Source of the DNA: Lasioglossum baleicum
Lineage: Eukaryota; Arthropoda; Insecta; Hymenoptera; Halictidae
Direction: 5' to 3'
Assembly: GCF_051020765.1 (NCBI RefSeq)
Contig: NC_134932.1
Location: forward strand, 9,114,001-9,178,000
DNA length: 64,000 nucleotides
Part shown: positions 47,072-58,882 of the stretch, one piece after another
How the letters are laid out: every line of letters begins with the position of its first letter
Numbering within the stretch: the first letter of the stretch is position 1
Notes under the pieces: generated by a model
Database searches by the model: none
Seen by the model: only the letters and a program-made list of their open reading frames with translations
Told to the model about the DNA's origin: nothing
Program-made: the position numbers and the translations under genes

Positions 47072-47545
47072 TACCACAACTTAGCACAACAGGGAAAATT
47101 GAAAAACATTCAAAGTAGGTGGCTACTTTGAAAATAGATTTTTTCTAATTTTTATCGCATTATTGATACTATAGTTTCAATATTCGAGCACAATGTAGGA
47201 CAACTTAGTGCAGCGCTCTGATTTACTTACTCGCAACGGCCGAGTTTCGAAGGGTACGCCCCCTCGACCTGGCCGCGCCTCTCCATACTCACTATTCGTG
47301 ACGCCTAGGAGAACTAGGGCCGCCACGGGGAGCGAGACACGTGGCCGGGTCGAGGGGGCGTAGCCTTCGAAACTCGGCCGTCGCGCGAGTAAGTAAATCC
47401 GAGCGCTGACTTACAATTAGTGCAACCAAGGAAAATTGCAAAAATTGAAAGTTGGGGGCGAGCTACTCTAAAATCGTTTACCTCTCCTTTTTATCGCATT
47501 TTCTATATAAAAATTTTAATATTCGAGCACAATATAGCACAATGT
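47072..47545. repeat. Duplicated unit interrupted by a CG-rich foldback
   Basis: Units at about 47072-47208 and 47412-47545 share AGGGAAAATTGAAAAA-like, TTTTTATCGCATT and AATATTCGAGCACAAT in the same order. Between them, 47211-47408 is a palindrome: CAGCGCTCTGATTTACTTAC pairs with GTAAGTAAATCCGAGCGCTG, and CGAGTTTCGAAGGGTACGCC pairs with GGCGTAGCCTTCGAAACTCG. Confidence 0.8.
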
Positions 47546-48704
47546 TGAATTAACGCAATTCAGAAAGGGAGAGGCTGACTTTTCGGATGTATTCGAGAAG
47601 CCGAAAACGATTGACGCGGAGCCGTTGCAATAACCGCGGACGTTCCGAGCGATCGTCTCGGGGAGGCCATTAGCGGGAATGGTCAAAACCTCGGAGCAAC
47701 GAGAAAATCGGCGTAATATCTTGGCTTCGCGAGACGACAGATAGAGCGAGGAAAGGGAAGGAGAGATTCGGCGGTGGTACACCGGCTGTTGAAGCTCGCA
47801 AAACGTTTCTCTTATCTGTGGTCGGTCGTATACGGCCGCTAAAAGCTCTCTGACCTATGGCAGTCGGTCGCCGATAGGCCGCGCATTCCTTTCCGAGTGC
47901 ACCCTGTGAATGGGCCTCCTGTTTCCTCACGAACACACCCGCTCACGCTCATGCTCGCGGTTTCTCGCACGTGTTCGAGTTGAACGCTATTCGAAAGCGA
48001 ATCGCATGAACGATCGCATCACACGATTTTGTTTTTTGAATAATTGCGCGCTGGTATTATTTAACTTTTGATTGCTCGTACGGTCTCGATGGTTGCGGCG
48101 CTCGAAACCGAGACCGTGTAAATTGGCGGGTCTCGCTTCCTAAAGGGGGAAGATTGAATAGCAGAGCACAGGAAGTTAATGTATTCGGTTTCGCAAGCGT
48201 CGGGGCGCCGCGCCGGCATCGTCGCACGATCATGGTTGGTACCTACACAGCGGATGCGTGTAGGACGCGCGCGATCGGTCTTGTGCGAACCAACGTCGTT
48301 CGTTTCTTCCAGTTCCGTAGGCACCTGGAGAGTGGGTCGACAGACCCGGTGTTGAACGGATTTACGAGGTGGATTTAATGTCGTCGATGTTGTCCGCGAC
48401 ACTCGCGGTTCCCGAACGAATCTTTCTGTAGATCGGGAAACTGCTCGACTGCCTCTGATTATAGAGCACGTGTGCTGATAGTAGAACCATGCCAGAACCC
48501 GAAAATGTAGGGACGAGTTCTCGGAAATTATGAAATTCTCCATTATGTTGAGAGTCCTGATAATATTCTAGATTCTCGAAGGTGTCTGAGACTCAGTTTA
48601 AAACCAATCGTGGTATAAGATTTCACGTTACGAAATTTATTCATTGAATCTTCCCTCTTTTATCCCGATGCTCTCAAAATCCCTACACTTTCGGGTTCTC
48701 CCAC
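47546..48704. other. Intronic DNA, no gene recognised
   Basis: Chance frames on both strands; no motif. Confidence 0.4.
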
Positions 48705-48712
48705 ACTCCTAG

Positions 48713-48887
48713 TAGGGCTGTTACTTACCTTCGATTTTGGAAACTTCGAAATTTCACTGCTAAGTTATATTTGATACAATTACAAACACCCTTACAGCTA
48801 AAAGACTGATTTAGTTATAACTTCATACGATTCATACACTTCGAAGTTCCTTTCGTTCCTTCGAATCTTCGAAAAGTAACAGCCCTA
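48713..48887. mobile_element. hAT-type MITE, TAGGGCTG family, perfect 8-bp TSD
   Basis: Ends TAGGGCTGTTACTTACC and GAAAAGTAACAGCCCTA inverted. ACTCCTAG stands on both sides (48705-48712 and 48888-48895), an exact 8-bp target duplication. 175 bp, non-coding. Confidence 0.9.
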
Positions 48888-49458
48888 ACTCCTAGCCGAT
48901 AGAGTACATCGGCTGTGTTTGCGAATTGTTTGATCGGGAACGAGCGTCGACGAGAAGGAGCGAAAGCGCGAGACAAATTTTGCTCGTAGAAGGATGTCCG
49001 CGCGAGAGAGAAACAACGAATTTGCCGAGGCAACGGGGATAGGCGGAGAGGACACGATTGGTCGCGGCCGAACAAAACGCTCGGTTCTTCCAGAACTGTG
49101 GGCGCTCCGAGTGGGCCGGTGACCACTGAATCAAGAAACTGCGGTGCACGGCCCACTCGCATCGCGTTCGCGCCCACGTACCCAGACCAAACCTACCTCG
49201 ATGCCACGTAGGTAGCGAGCCAGCCGCGTATTAGGCATCGTTCACGGCTCGGGAAGGTGTGATCCGAATATCGCTTTCGACTTGTCCTGCGAAACACCCT
49301 GAACGATCCTCGAAAATCATTTTAATCCTCCATTGCTATCCGGCGATGCACACGATGTCGCGATCTGGTCGCAGTGCATCGTGTCGCACCTTAAGAATTC
49401 GGTGCAAGCAATGAACTCGATCAATGTAATGAATCGCATGTAATATAATGAATTAATA

Positions 49459-49652
49459 GACTACGGATTTTATGCATTTATGACAAAAATGGGTGGATGT
49501 AATTCAAAACAGTAAAAGCATTAACAAAAATCAAAGACATCCACATGTTAATTTCAATTGATTACAATGGTTAAACACGAGAAGAAATTTTTATACGATT
49601 GCATCTTGTAAGTGACGAAGAAAATTTTTATTTTGCATAAAGATCCGCAGTC
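49459..49652. mobile_element. TA-target MITE, GACTGCGGAT...ATGCA family
   Basis: Left GACTACGGATTTTATGCATT, right TTGCATAAAGATCCGCAGTC inverted, TA on both sides. 194 bp. Other copies: 26791, 49813, 60452, 63670. Confidence 0.8.
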
Positions 49653-49699
49653 TAGAGCGCGGAATTATGAAGCTACCAGACAAATATGTTATCGATTAA

Positions 49700-49783
49700 G
49701 TTTCATTGCTCGAATAAGAAAAATTGGTTTTTATTTCACCTGGAAATACCGAAATTACTTTCTTGCCAACCCAATAGCTTTGC
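49700..49783. mobile_element. Solo end of the TTGGGTTGGCAAGAAAG mariner family
   Basis: ACCGAAATTACTTTCTTGCC followed by AACCCAATA matches the right end of 20170-20399. The left end is absent. Confidence 0.65.
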
Positions 49784-49812
49784 GATAGGTGCGATAATAG
49801 CAATAATTAGTA

Positions 49813-50150
49813 GATTGCGGATATTTGTGCATTTATAGCAACTTGAATACATGAAATTCAAGATTGTGGGAAAATTAAAAAAATTTCAGGATATCGATAT
49901 ATTATTTTTTATCTATTTGTTGCAATCGATGCAGACAATTTTTATTTTGTATAAACATCCGCTGTGAAATTATGAGACTGATAAGATTTTCCAGCTGAAT
50001 TCCAACAAACTGGAATGACATGAAATTTTCTCTCTTAATATGTTCAATAGGTTGAGAATGATATAAAAGTATTTTAAAATTCGTCTAAGGTTTTTAATCT
50101 TTGAAATTACACCTGAACATTTTCGTCACAAATGCATCAAATCCGCGGTC
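49813..50150. mobile_element. TA-target MITE cluster next to sprouty exon 2
   Basis: Starts GATTGCGGATATTTGTGCAT after TA. An internal opposite end (TTTGTATAAACATCCGCTG, to about 49972) closes one copy, and a further family end, AATGCATCAAATCCGCGGTC, closes at 50150 before TA. The last end contains the ATG at 50132 that opens in frame into sprouty exon 2. The element stops 78 bp before the exon 2 acceptor. Confidence 0.65.
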
Positions 50151-50228
50151 TAATTCGACGAATAAATTCGATAAATTCGAAGAATAAGGATAGACGAGAT
50201 GTATTAAACAATGTATTCCCGTTTCCAG

Positions 50229-52204
50229 GTGGGGATGAAGCGCGTGTCGCGAGGGCGAGAGGAAGCGGACGCGGAGAATTACCGAACACCATCCTCGCTA
50301 ATGGAACGCCCTTGTCGAGAGTGCCACCACCTCGCGCGGGCTGGGCAGTGCGGATCAACGAGGCGACACTCACTACCCCAACTCAGTCAACAACGAATCA
50401 TCATCACCAGCAGCAACAACAACAACAACAACAACAACAATACCAGCAGCACCATACTCCAGATACACCGAGAGCCATTGAACAATGGGCTAGCGAGCGG
50501 GCATCGTCGTCGTCGGCTTTGTCGGTTCGCAGTTCTACGTCAGCATCGTCGCCATCCTCGCCACCAACGAGAAGAGCGGGGACAGGATCATCCGGAAGAG
50601 TGTTCTCGTCGTCGAATCGAATCGGAGGAGGATCTACAGCGTCGGGAAGAGCCAGAGAAGGAGAACGAGGAGGAGAAGGAGCAACAGGTGGGATCACCGT
50701 TGGTGTTCATTTCCCGAATCATTGGCAGGAGGAGGAAGAGCTGGAGGCGAAGAAGAAGGAGGAGCACCGGAACCGTCTCGTGGACGCAGTTGCTTGCTAC
50801 CAAGCCGAGCATCTTGGACTGAGATCCGGTCGGCCGATGTCGCAGAACAATGCGATACCGCCGCTCTCGCGGCCACCCTCCTCGCAAGCGAACGCGATCA
50901 CCGCGGGAAACGGTCTCGAAAGCCACCTCGCGACAACCGCCGATACGGCGACCAATAATGCCGACGACGTGGACGCGCACACCACCTCCAGCCGAACGAT
51001 TCAGCAGATCGTTCAGCCAGTTCGCGTGCACGATCACAATCGACCGTTCCCACCACCACGATTGCCACCAACCGGTAATGTTTCCCCAACAAACATCCCG
51101 TCGTCGAATACTAGGATCGCGGTGACCGTACCGTTGAGTCCTCTATCCAACACGTTCCGAAGTAGACCACGAAACGCGGATACGTCGAACGAGACGACGA
51201 CCGCGACGACGACGACAACGACCACCGCGAGTCCTAGAGGAGCTCTGCTGTCGAGTAGCGCGAATGATACTCCGCCGAGAAGTCCGATCGGCGAGGTGAG
51301 CTTGACCGTACCTCGACCGGACGGCGAGCGAACTATTAACGAGTACGTCGAGGCGCCTTTCAAGCATTGTTGTCTGAACCAGGAGCGTCGTCGGTTGGAC
51401 GACGAGAAACGTCTGGCCACTGGAGACTGTCCGAAGATCGAGAGGAGACAGCATCGGCAGAAGGGTCTCGTTGGATCCGATGGTTTGGTGGCTGGTACGC
51501 ATAATCGGCTACAATCGATCAGGAATCTACAAGCGTTTCGGGTGGGTTCGAATGTCGGGTCGGGAGCGAACGCGACGACGGGCGCGTCTACAGCGAACAC
51601 TGGCCCGATCGGTAATAACACCGTGACCAAACAGCCGGTCTCGTTTACGAAAGAGCCGGCGAATAGTCTCGTCTCAAGGACCTACGATCCGGCCGGCCTG
51701 TCGATCATGTGCAATTTCTGCGGCAGGTGCCGGTGCGAGTCGTGCCGGGAACCGCCGCCATTGCCGAGTAAGTGGTTGTGTGACAACAAGTGCTTCTGTT
51801 CCGCGGACACTATCCTCGATTACGCGTCCTGCCTCTGTTGCGTGAAAGGACTTTTCTATCACTGTGTGGACGGCAGTGGACCGGGCGGGATCGACGGCGA
51901 GGCAGCCGGAAGCTGCGCGGACGAGCCGTGCTCTTGTACCGGCAACAAGAAGGTGTCCAGGTGGGCCTGCCTCGGCGCCCTCACCCTCCTGATGCCCTGC
52001 CTGCTTTGTTACTGGCCGTTCAAGGGCTGCGTGGCCCTATGCGAACTCTGCTACGCTCGACACGCCGCCCAGGGTTGCAGGTGCAACCCGAACAACCAGG
52101 GCAACAACGCTGCAGCCGGCAGGCATCATCCGATCACGAGCGACATCGGGGACTCGAGAGACCCGGAGAAGAGGTTGCTCGACCCGGCCACCCCGGAACT
52201 CTAG
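50229..52204 (+). CDS. sty: Sprouty, main coding exon with Spry domain
   Basis: Encodes residues 113-770 (numbering from the GTG at 12118), ending TAG at 52202-52204. Sprouty is a membrane-associated cytoplasmic inhibitor of FGF/EGF receptor-Ras-MAPK signalling. After the TTTCCAG acceptor comes GDEARVARARGSGRGE, then a poly-Gln run (50404-50445), Ser- and Thr-rich low complexity and an acidic/basic LEAKKKEE stretch. The conserved tyrosine motif RTINEYVEAPFKHC follows (Tyr about 485, the kinase/SH2-binding site of the family). The Cys-rich Spry domain spans about residues 606-731, from MCNFCGRCRCESC through LCDNKCFCSADTILDYASCL and a hydrophobic ACLGALTLLMPCLLCYWPF to CYARHAAQGCRCN. All conserved cysteine clusters appear present. 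At about 770 residues the protein is longer than Drosophila Sty (about 590), the excess being low complexity. Frame +3 and minus-strand frames here are shadows. Confidence 0.97.
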
Positions 52205-52269
52205 ACTTGTTCTCTAGGCTTCTAGTCGTCTCGTCCGGGACTCGTGACTTTTTTCGGGGGAGAGGGAGA

Positions 52270-52322
<53 letters not shown>

Positions 52323-53450
52323 AGAGAGGGAAAGGATAGCGAGAAGCGAGAAGGGAGCAAAGCGAATCGCATCAAGTACAAGCAGTTGCATTTAAGTCGA
52401 GAAACGATTATATTATGTACACGTTGAAGAGTAAAAGTCGGACGGGACGCGTTCGCCCGCGTCCGACGATGTCGCGAGTGTTTTCATTATTTATTATTCT
52501 CTTCCATGAGAATGGAAATGAGAAGACGAGAGAGTTAGAGAGTGAGAGAGAGAGAGAGCGAGAGAGAGAGAGACAGAGAGAGAGCGAATGAATGCGTGAA
52601 TGCGTGAGTGTTTGCGTGCGTGTATGGTCGGGTATGCGTTTCGAGAGAAATAGAGCGACGAACGAGTGGGAGACACGGAGTATAGGGGGCGAAAGAGGGT
52701 AATGGGAGAGAAACAGGATGACACAGAGGGAACGGGAAAGATTAGAGCGAAGGGGGAGCAGAGCGGGCGAGAAAGAGGTTGACGAAAGGTACGCGAGCGT
52801 CCGTATTACGCAGAGACATACCACTTACGTATAGATAGGTCTGTACACGATTAAATATATAAATAGTACGCGCACACACGGAGAGAACTAGCGAGCCTGC
52901 TTGCGAGTGGGAGAACGAGTAATAGAGAGAGAGAGGGGAAGACGGTAAATAGGAGAAACGCTAAAGTATATTAAACGCGTGCAAGCGAGCGAACGAACGA
53001 ACGTATGCGTATATGTACGAGTGCGATGTGAATGCGTGTACGAGAGCCTGTGTGTCTGTAATGCATGAACGGGTGTGTTTGTATGTGTGCGACGTACGGC
53101 GTGTCCGCGTTATTGTCGCCCATCGCGTCCCTCGTGAATGAGCGGCGAAATGAGCGAGAGAAGAAAACAGGAGAGGAAGAATCTCCGCCATTTTCTAGAG
53201 CAGACGTTTTGTTGCGCGACGCTTTTTCGAACTGCGTATCGAGTCCCTTTCCTCGAGATCGATCGACGATCAATTTTAATTTATTTCCTCAAAAGAGAAA
53301 GAAAGAAAGAGTGAGAGCGAGAGAGAGAGAAAGAGAGAGAGAGAGTGAATGGTCGCTTGTATTTCACGTCGGTTTTATCCGACGACAGATCCTTTCTTCC
53401 TCTTCCGGTTTCCTCGGAGCGCGCGAGGAAACGAATAAAAAAAACAAATC
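52205..53450 (+). other. sty: Probable sprouty 3' UTR
   Basis: Non-coding sequence after the stop, dense in GA, GT and CGAACGAA simple repeats. Candidate poly(A) signals are ATTAAA at 52850 and AATAAA at 53434; the true end is not determined. Long frames on either strand are repeat-driven. Confidence 0.5.
52271..52320 (+). repeat. Compound (TG)n(AG)n microsatellite in the 3' UTR
   Basis: Fifteen TG units followed directly by ten AG units, about 67 bp after the sprouty stop codon. Confidence 0.95.
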
Positions 53451-55220
53451 GTTGGATCACGCGATAATCCGCGCGCATTTGGTAAAATCGGGGAATCTTC
53501 CCCTCCTCCCCCTTCCCCTCCTCTCCGTTCACCGGAGGAACGGCGACGATGCGATGCCGACTGCAACGCGAACACCCTGTATACGCGTAGATCTATAGAC
53601 ATGTACATTGTATATTACATTTGTATAAAGAGGAAACTTTTCTACGGTTAATTTATTCATGGCTGCGTCGCCGAGTAAAATAGAATATTCGCGTGTAGCG
53701 TTATGGGCGAGGATGTTTGATCGAGCAGCAAGGAACAGGAGGAGAGACAAGAGAGAGAAACGGCGAGGGGGGACACGTGTGTGTATGTGTGCGTGTGGGA
53801 TTGATAGAGAGAATGCGAACGAGAGCGACGCGAATAGGGGAGAACGACGGAGCGAAGGAGTATTCAAAGAATCGTTCGGTTCGACTGACGGTCCGAGATA
53901 GTCGAGGCCTGCCGCGCGTTAATCGAACACCGAGGAAAGAAGGAAGAGAGCGAACGAGAGGGGGAGAGAGAGAGAGAGATGGAGGAGAGAGCACGCGAGC
54001 AGAGAGGAAGTCGTTACCGAGAGGGAGAGGGGAGGGGAGAGAGGGAATGCGCCGAGGGAGAGGGAGAGAAGATGCTCTGAAAAGAAGCATTGTCCGCGTT
54101 TCCGAGCGTTTTCCTCCGGTCTCGATCCACAATCCACGGGATACGCGTGCACACGTTTTCGCGAAGCTACTGCTTGTAACACAAGAGAGAGAGAGAAAGA
54201 GAGAGAGAGATATCGAAATAACGCGCGCACTTCGCGGTAAGAATGAACGAATGAAGTGTTGCGTGTGTACGCGCGCGGTTACGCGACTGTAAGGCCGCCG
54301 AGAAACGCGGACAGACGGAGAAGAGGGGCCTTTACGAGGACCGAGGAAAGGACGCGACACACAACGCGACACGGGCCCGTCCGGATCCAGCGACGACGCT
54401 CTGTGTCGCGTTCGATGCGGCCCGCGGGACCGTGAGCGGAAATTTAAAGAGGAGTCAATTTGAAAAAACTCTGCTCACAGGCTCGCCGGATCGCTGAAGT
54501 AGCCTCCGTTCGAGTCTTGCGGTCTCTAACGAAGGGACACCCTATACCAACAATGTACTATGTACTCTCCGTGCCTCGCAAGAATCTCCTGGCAGGAAAT
54601 CGAAAGGATTGCAACGGCCAGCTGTCCGATTGCCCATTCCACTGACACTTTCGGTTCAAGCCGAATTTATTGGCTAAAGTGCCATCTCGAGGAACTTCTT
54701 GTAAGACACGACGAGTATATAATTTCGACGCGGGGTCCCAAATCCGCGAGCATCGAGCGGGAACTCGAGCAAACAGCTTCGAGTCGAGTCACGCGTCAGT
54801 CTCTGTCCACGAGGTTGCTACTCTCTCGCTGCGACAGAACCGAGCATATACATAGACATCTATGGAAGAAGTTAACAAGAACGAATCCGCGTTGCTCGAC
54901 TCGAAGTCCAAGCGTGTTCGCTCGCCGGTTGTCGTAGGGTCGCTCTTGGTAGCATAGAATGAATACACAGCGTTTCGCCTAAGCCTTTCTACTCTCGAAC
55001 GTACTCTCTCGGGAGCGTGACGCGTTTCCTGTGGACGCGTAGCATTAAGCCGCGTTCCTACTTCCGCAATGTGAATCCGTTCGACTCGATGACAGGGCGA
55101 ATGTAAATAGTATATCCCGTGAGTGGTGCGGGGTAAGAAGTAATTCTGGTCAAACATCTTGGATTATATATGCTGTACAGAGAAATGTTTCAAATAAAAT
55201 GTTATTTCCTTGTAGACGCC

Positions 55221-55262
<42 letters not shown>

Positions 55263-56003
55263 AAGAAAGAATCTTCCACGGTCTTCTACCCTAACACGGT
55301 TTTTCCTTCGTCGGCGCGCTACGGTCTGGAAACCCGCTTTTTCTGGCCGAAAGTGTTTCAACGTTATTTCAAAATTAATGTTATTTCACAGCGCGTTCAA
55401 TAGCATTCCTCTTTGTCTCTCCGAGCAGCGGAGACGCCAGCCAATTAGAAACAATGTCCGCGTTCCAAATCGTGCGACGCTAACGAGGACGAAACCGTGG
55501 TGTTTCCTTGAAATTGTGCCGCATCGAAAATCCACCTCGCTGGTCAAAACTTTTGGTACGATCAACAGTCGAACAGCTTCAATTTTCGATCGACTTTTTA
55601 GTCGCATCTCGCTTCTGGCCTGATTTTGTATCCACACCAAATACGCGTTCTTACACGACAATGTTTCGTTTCTAAAGTGTCATCGATCTGCTACGTCATT
55701 TCCGTTTGTACATACTGCTAGTAACAATGATAATATTAATAATAATAAGTATAATAACACGAGCACTACTAGGAGACATTTATTGCAAAGACATCTGTCC
55801 AATCCCCTTCTCGGACTTCCCTATACTTGCTCCTAAACGAAACGTCTCCCAGCGAGTGGGAAAAGGAAAAGGGTAAGGGACACTTGGAAAATGTTTGCAA
55901 AGGTCGCGAAAATCGCGGTGGAAAATCTACCGAGCAGAGGAACGGCCGTCGCACAGTGTGATATTTCGCTCCATTTAGGGAAATTAAATTCTTAAATAAA
56001 AGA
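53451..56003. other. Downstream non-coding DNA
   Basis: GA-rich to about 54240, then mixed. (GA)n at about 55218-55262. No frame with domain features; the + frames 53717-54292 and 54560-54937 are composition-driven. A TGTAAATA Pumilio-type octamer at about 55103 lies outside the likely UTR. Confidence 0.4.
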
Positions 56004-56118
56004 GAAAAGATCAATCTAGAACGCGATCGCCCTCGAAAGTCCTATTTTTACGTTTACGAGGCGTGATTTGCATTATTCGGAAGCGTACAGCTGCGCATGT
56101 AGCTATTTTCAAATTAAA
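56004..56118. mobile_element. Foldback MITE arm fragment, GGGGGTAGAC family
   Basis: AAAAGATCAATCTAGAACGC, GTCCTATTTTTACGTTTACG and TGCATTATTCGGAAGCGTAC match the family's left arm. No second arm. Confidence 0.6.
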
Positions 56119-58693
56119 GATATTCAAGTTAAAGTCTAAATAAATGAAATCTTGTCACTTTTATAAGGTACCACGTGTCTGTTACTTTTATAGCTCGGTA
56201 CGTTCGGTAAAGTTAAACTATTACATCCGATGTGTTTCCATGCATTGTTGTTCGCGTTCTAAAGTGTGATGGGTGGAGGCAATGACAAAAATATTTGACG
56301 AACTAGTAAGAGAGATAGAGGCGGGAATAATCGATAAAAATCGATTTGGGAACCGCGTTTCGATCGGCGGCTAACAAAGTTGCGAAACGATTTCGGGAAA
56401 CGGCGTCCACGTCGAACGAGGACGGCGAAGAAAACCAGCAGAGCGAGCGGAAAGGGGTGGCGATAGCAGCGGGGAAGGAACGATCTCTGAGACGACTTCC
56501 GGTCCGGAAGTTTAGTGCGTCGGCGCATAAATTGAACATTCCAGGCGGCGGCGACGCACGAGGAACGAACGTGAAAGAGGAGGAGAAAGGAAAGAAAACA
56601 CGGCCGGCCATCTGTTTCACTTGTTCGTGACCGATTCGTGACGGTTCGTGTTAATCAAGAAGAACAGAAAGAAAAAGAGGATGACGCCGAGTTGCGGCTG
56701 CGGCTGCGGTTCTGTTCGATCCTCGGTTCGGCTCAGCTCGTCGCGGCTCGGCTTCGTGGTAGCGTGGTACAGAGGGTCACAGAGGGGCACAGAGGGATTC
56801 ATGGGCTTCGCCGAGGGGTAAAGGGAGAGGGATCATCGAGCCGAAAATAAGAAGAGAGCAAAGTGGCAGGCTGGCTGGTCCAGTGTTGTCACGTGACCGG
56901 AAGTGGCCTCTTCCCCACCGCTCGGCTCCACCTTCGATGCCGAGACCTGTACACCGATCCCCCCTCTGCCCCCTCTCTTGCCTTCGGCCTCATCCGGTTA
57001 GCGATGGCCATTCAATTCCCTCTGTTGCGAGTTTTGCGAGCGATTTAGCTGTATAAAGAGCCTCGGGATAGCGATGGCTCCGATTCGCCGTAACGTCGTA
57101 GACCTGCGGAGGTTTCCTCGTCGAGAACCAGCCGCCACAGAGCCCGCTTTTACTGGCCAAATTTTGATGCTTTCGAATTTCAACAAGATGTAAGAACCCT
57201 TCAAAACCTCGAAATTCAAAGTATCAGGTCTTTCAGGTAACTTTCCGAGCAGATACATCGGTGGAAGAGCAAAACTATGAAATTCGAGGTACTAAATAGT
57301 TTATATAATTATTTTAAAATTTGTTAAATTTGTTTGTGAAAGGCTGTTAAAAACGAACGAAAACGCTCATGAACGCAGGCAACGTTTGTTTTCGTATCTG
57401 ACTAGACAGGACTTCGATGTACAATGTACACTTTCAGTGTAGTTTAACCCTTTGGACTCTTTGTAGTTTGAAACTTTGGACAATCAGGACATTTCTATCA
57501 ACCCAGATCATTCTTGTTCTATGTCATCCTTTTTAGATTATGCACATCGAACTGGACCTGTTTTCTTATACACAACAGTTGAGCTTTTTACAATTTATAG
57601 AATACAGATCAATTTGATAATGTTCGAACTGTTTTGAATAATGGTAAAGTATGGCAATTTTTACTGGCGCCTCAGAGTCACCAGAGTGGGCTGGATCGAG
57701 AGATTTGGTGATATTTTACCATAACTCTTGAACCATAAGAGATTTCAGGATGAAAGTACTAGAATTAATTAAAAAATGATGCCAACTTTTTCAAAATTTT
57801 CAATTTCGGAATGAAATCTCCCCTGAATGATCGAAATATCACATTGTGCGTCGGCTCGAAGCCATCGCTACCTCCGGTTACTTATCCCTTCCTCTCCGCT
57901 CGAACGAACGCATCAACGAGGGAAGATTGGCCTGGCTCGCTCTTGCTTTCGCGTCGCCTCGTCTCGTCTCGTCTCGCCTCGCCACAACGGCTCGTTCAAC
58001 CACGTTCGAAGAAGTCAACGCTACCGGTGACGTCCTTTAACCCTTTTCCGCTCGAAACTAGTTTCCAGGCCGATACAATGTAGGCGCGTACCAGCGACAG
58101 GATAATTTCACGGCGCGAATCAGCTCGGCTCGGTTGCGAGCTCGCGCCGCACCGTGATGCACCGCGCTGCACCGTGCTGCACAATGCGATACCTGCTACT
58201 TATCGTATCGCTTTCGACGAAGGATGCACGCGGAGCGGTGAGGAGCTGTGAGGAGGAGCGGATGTGAACGAAACCCGGGGGGAGAAAACCGACGAAAAAG
58301 TGTCGTATCCCCATCCCCTCGCGGTTAAGATCGCTCGCTTGTGGCTGGCGTGCCTTCCGCTCGATACGTCCCGATAACGACGCGATCGTTAATGAAAGAA
58401 CGGTCGTGAAGGCACGGAGATAAGGGCACCGTTTAGCCCGCGCGCGACACGCTCACACCCGCCTGTAATCTGGCTGCTGTACGTTTAATCGCTCGTTACC
58501 AATCTCACAGTATCTGACGCTCGATAACTAGTCGATTTCGAAAAGTGCGCTCCTTCGAAGCCCCGAGTTCGCGCGCTTATCGAGCTCTTTGCGTCCAATG
58601 CCGTGATAAACAGGTTAACAAAAAACACATCAGTATACTGCGGATGTAGGAAAATTGAGCAGATGAAATTCAAAATTGTTGAAAAATTATGCA
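56119..58693. other. Downstream non-coding DNA, no gene supported
   Basis: A 94-codon + frame at 56346-56630 starts at TTG and is basic/low-complexity. The CAATTTTTACTGGCGCCTCA block near 57654 is an inverted fragment of the TTAA element. Confidence 0.4.
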
Positions 58694-58882
58694 TGAACCC
58701 CTTGCCTTACAATATCGTGTCTGACTCGTGATGAAGATTCTGAACAGATTCTAATAAAAATGTATGTTAATAATTTCCTTCGAACCAAAATAAAATTCTA
58801 TTTTGGTTTTGTTAATGTACAGCTATTGGAGAACGGATAGGCATACAATTTATATCAATATTCTCCTTTTTTAGGAAATTGT

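Larger units (their letters stand above)
12455..50228 (+). other. sty: Sprouty intron, about 37.8 kb
   Basis: Donor GTGAGT at 12455 and acceptor TTTCCAG ending at 50228. No other gene is supported inside. It contains most of the MITEs and foldbacks listed here, a Tc1-like transposase relic and a GC-rich island at 42.2-44.0 kb. A long 5' intron in a developmental regulator usually harbours enhancers; that role is inference here. Confidence 0.7.

Noticed and set aside
50588..51630. Long minus-strand frames opposite sprouty exon 2
   Set aside because: Shadows of the GC-rich coding strand; no independent evidence.
56346..56630. 94-codon frame in downstream DNA with basic, fairly protein-like composition
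   Set aside because: Starts at TTG, an equally long frame exists on the opposite strand, and no splice signals or motif support it.
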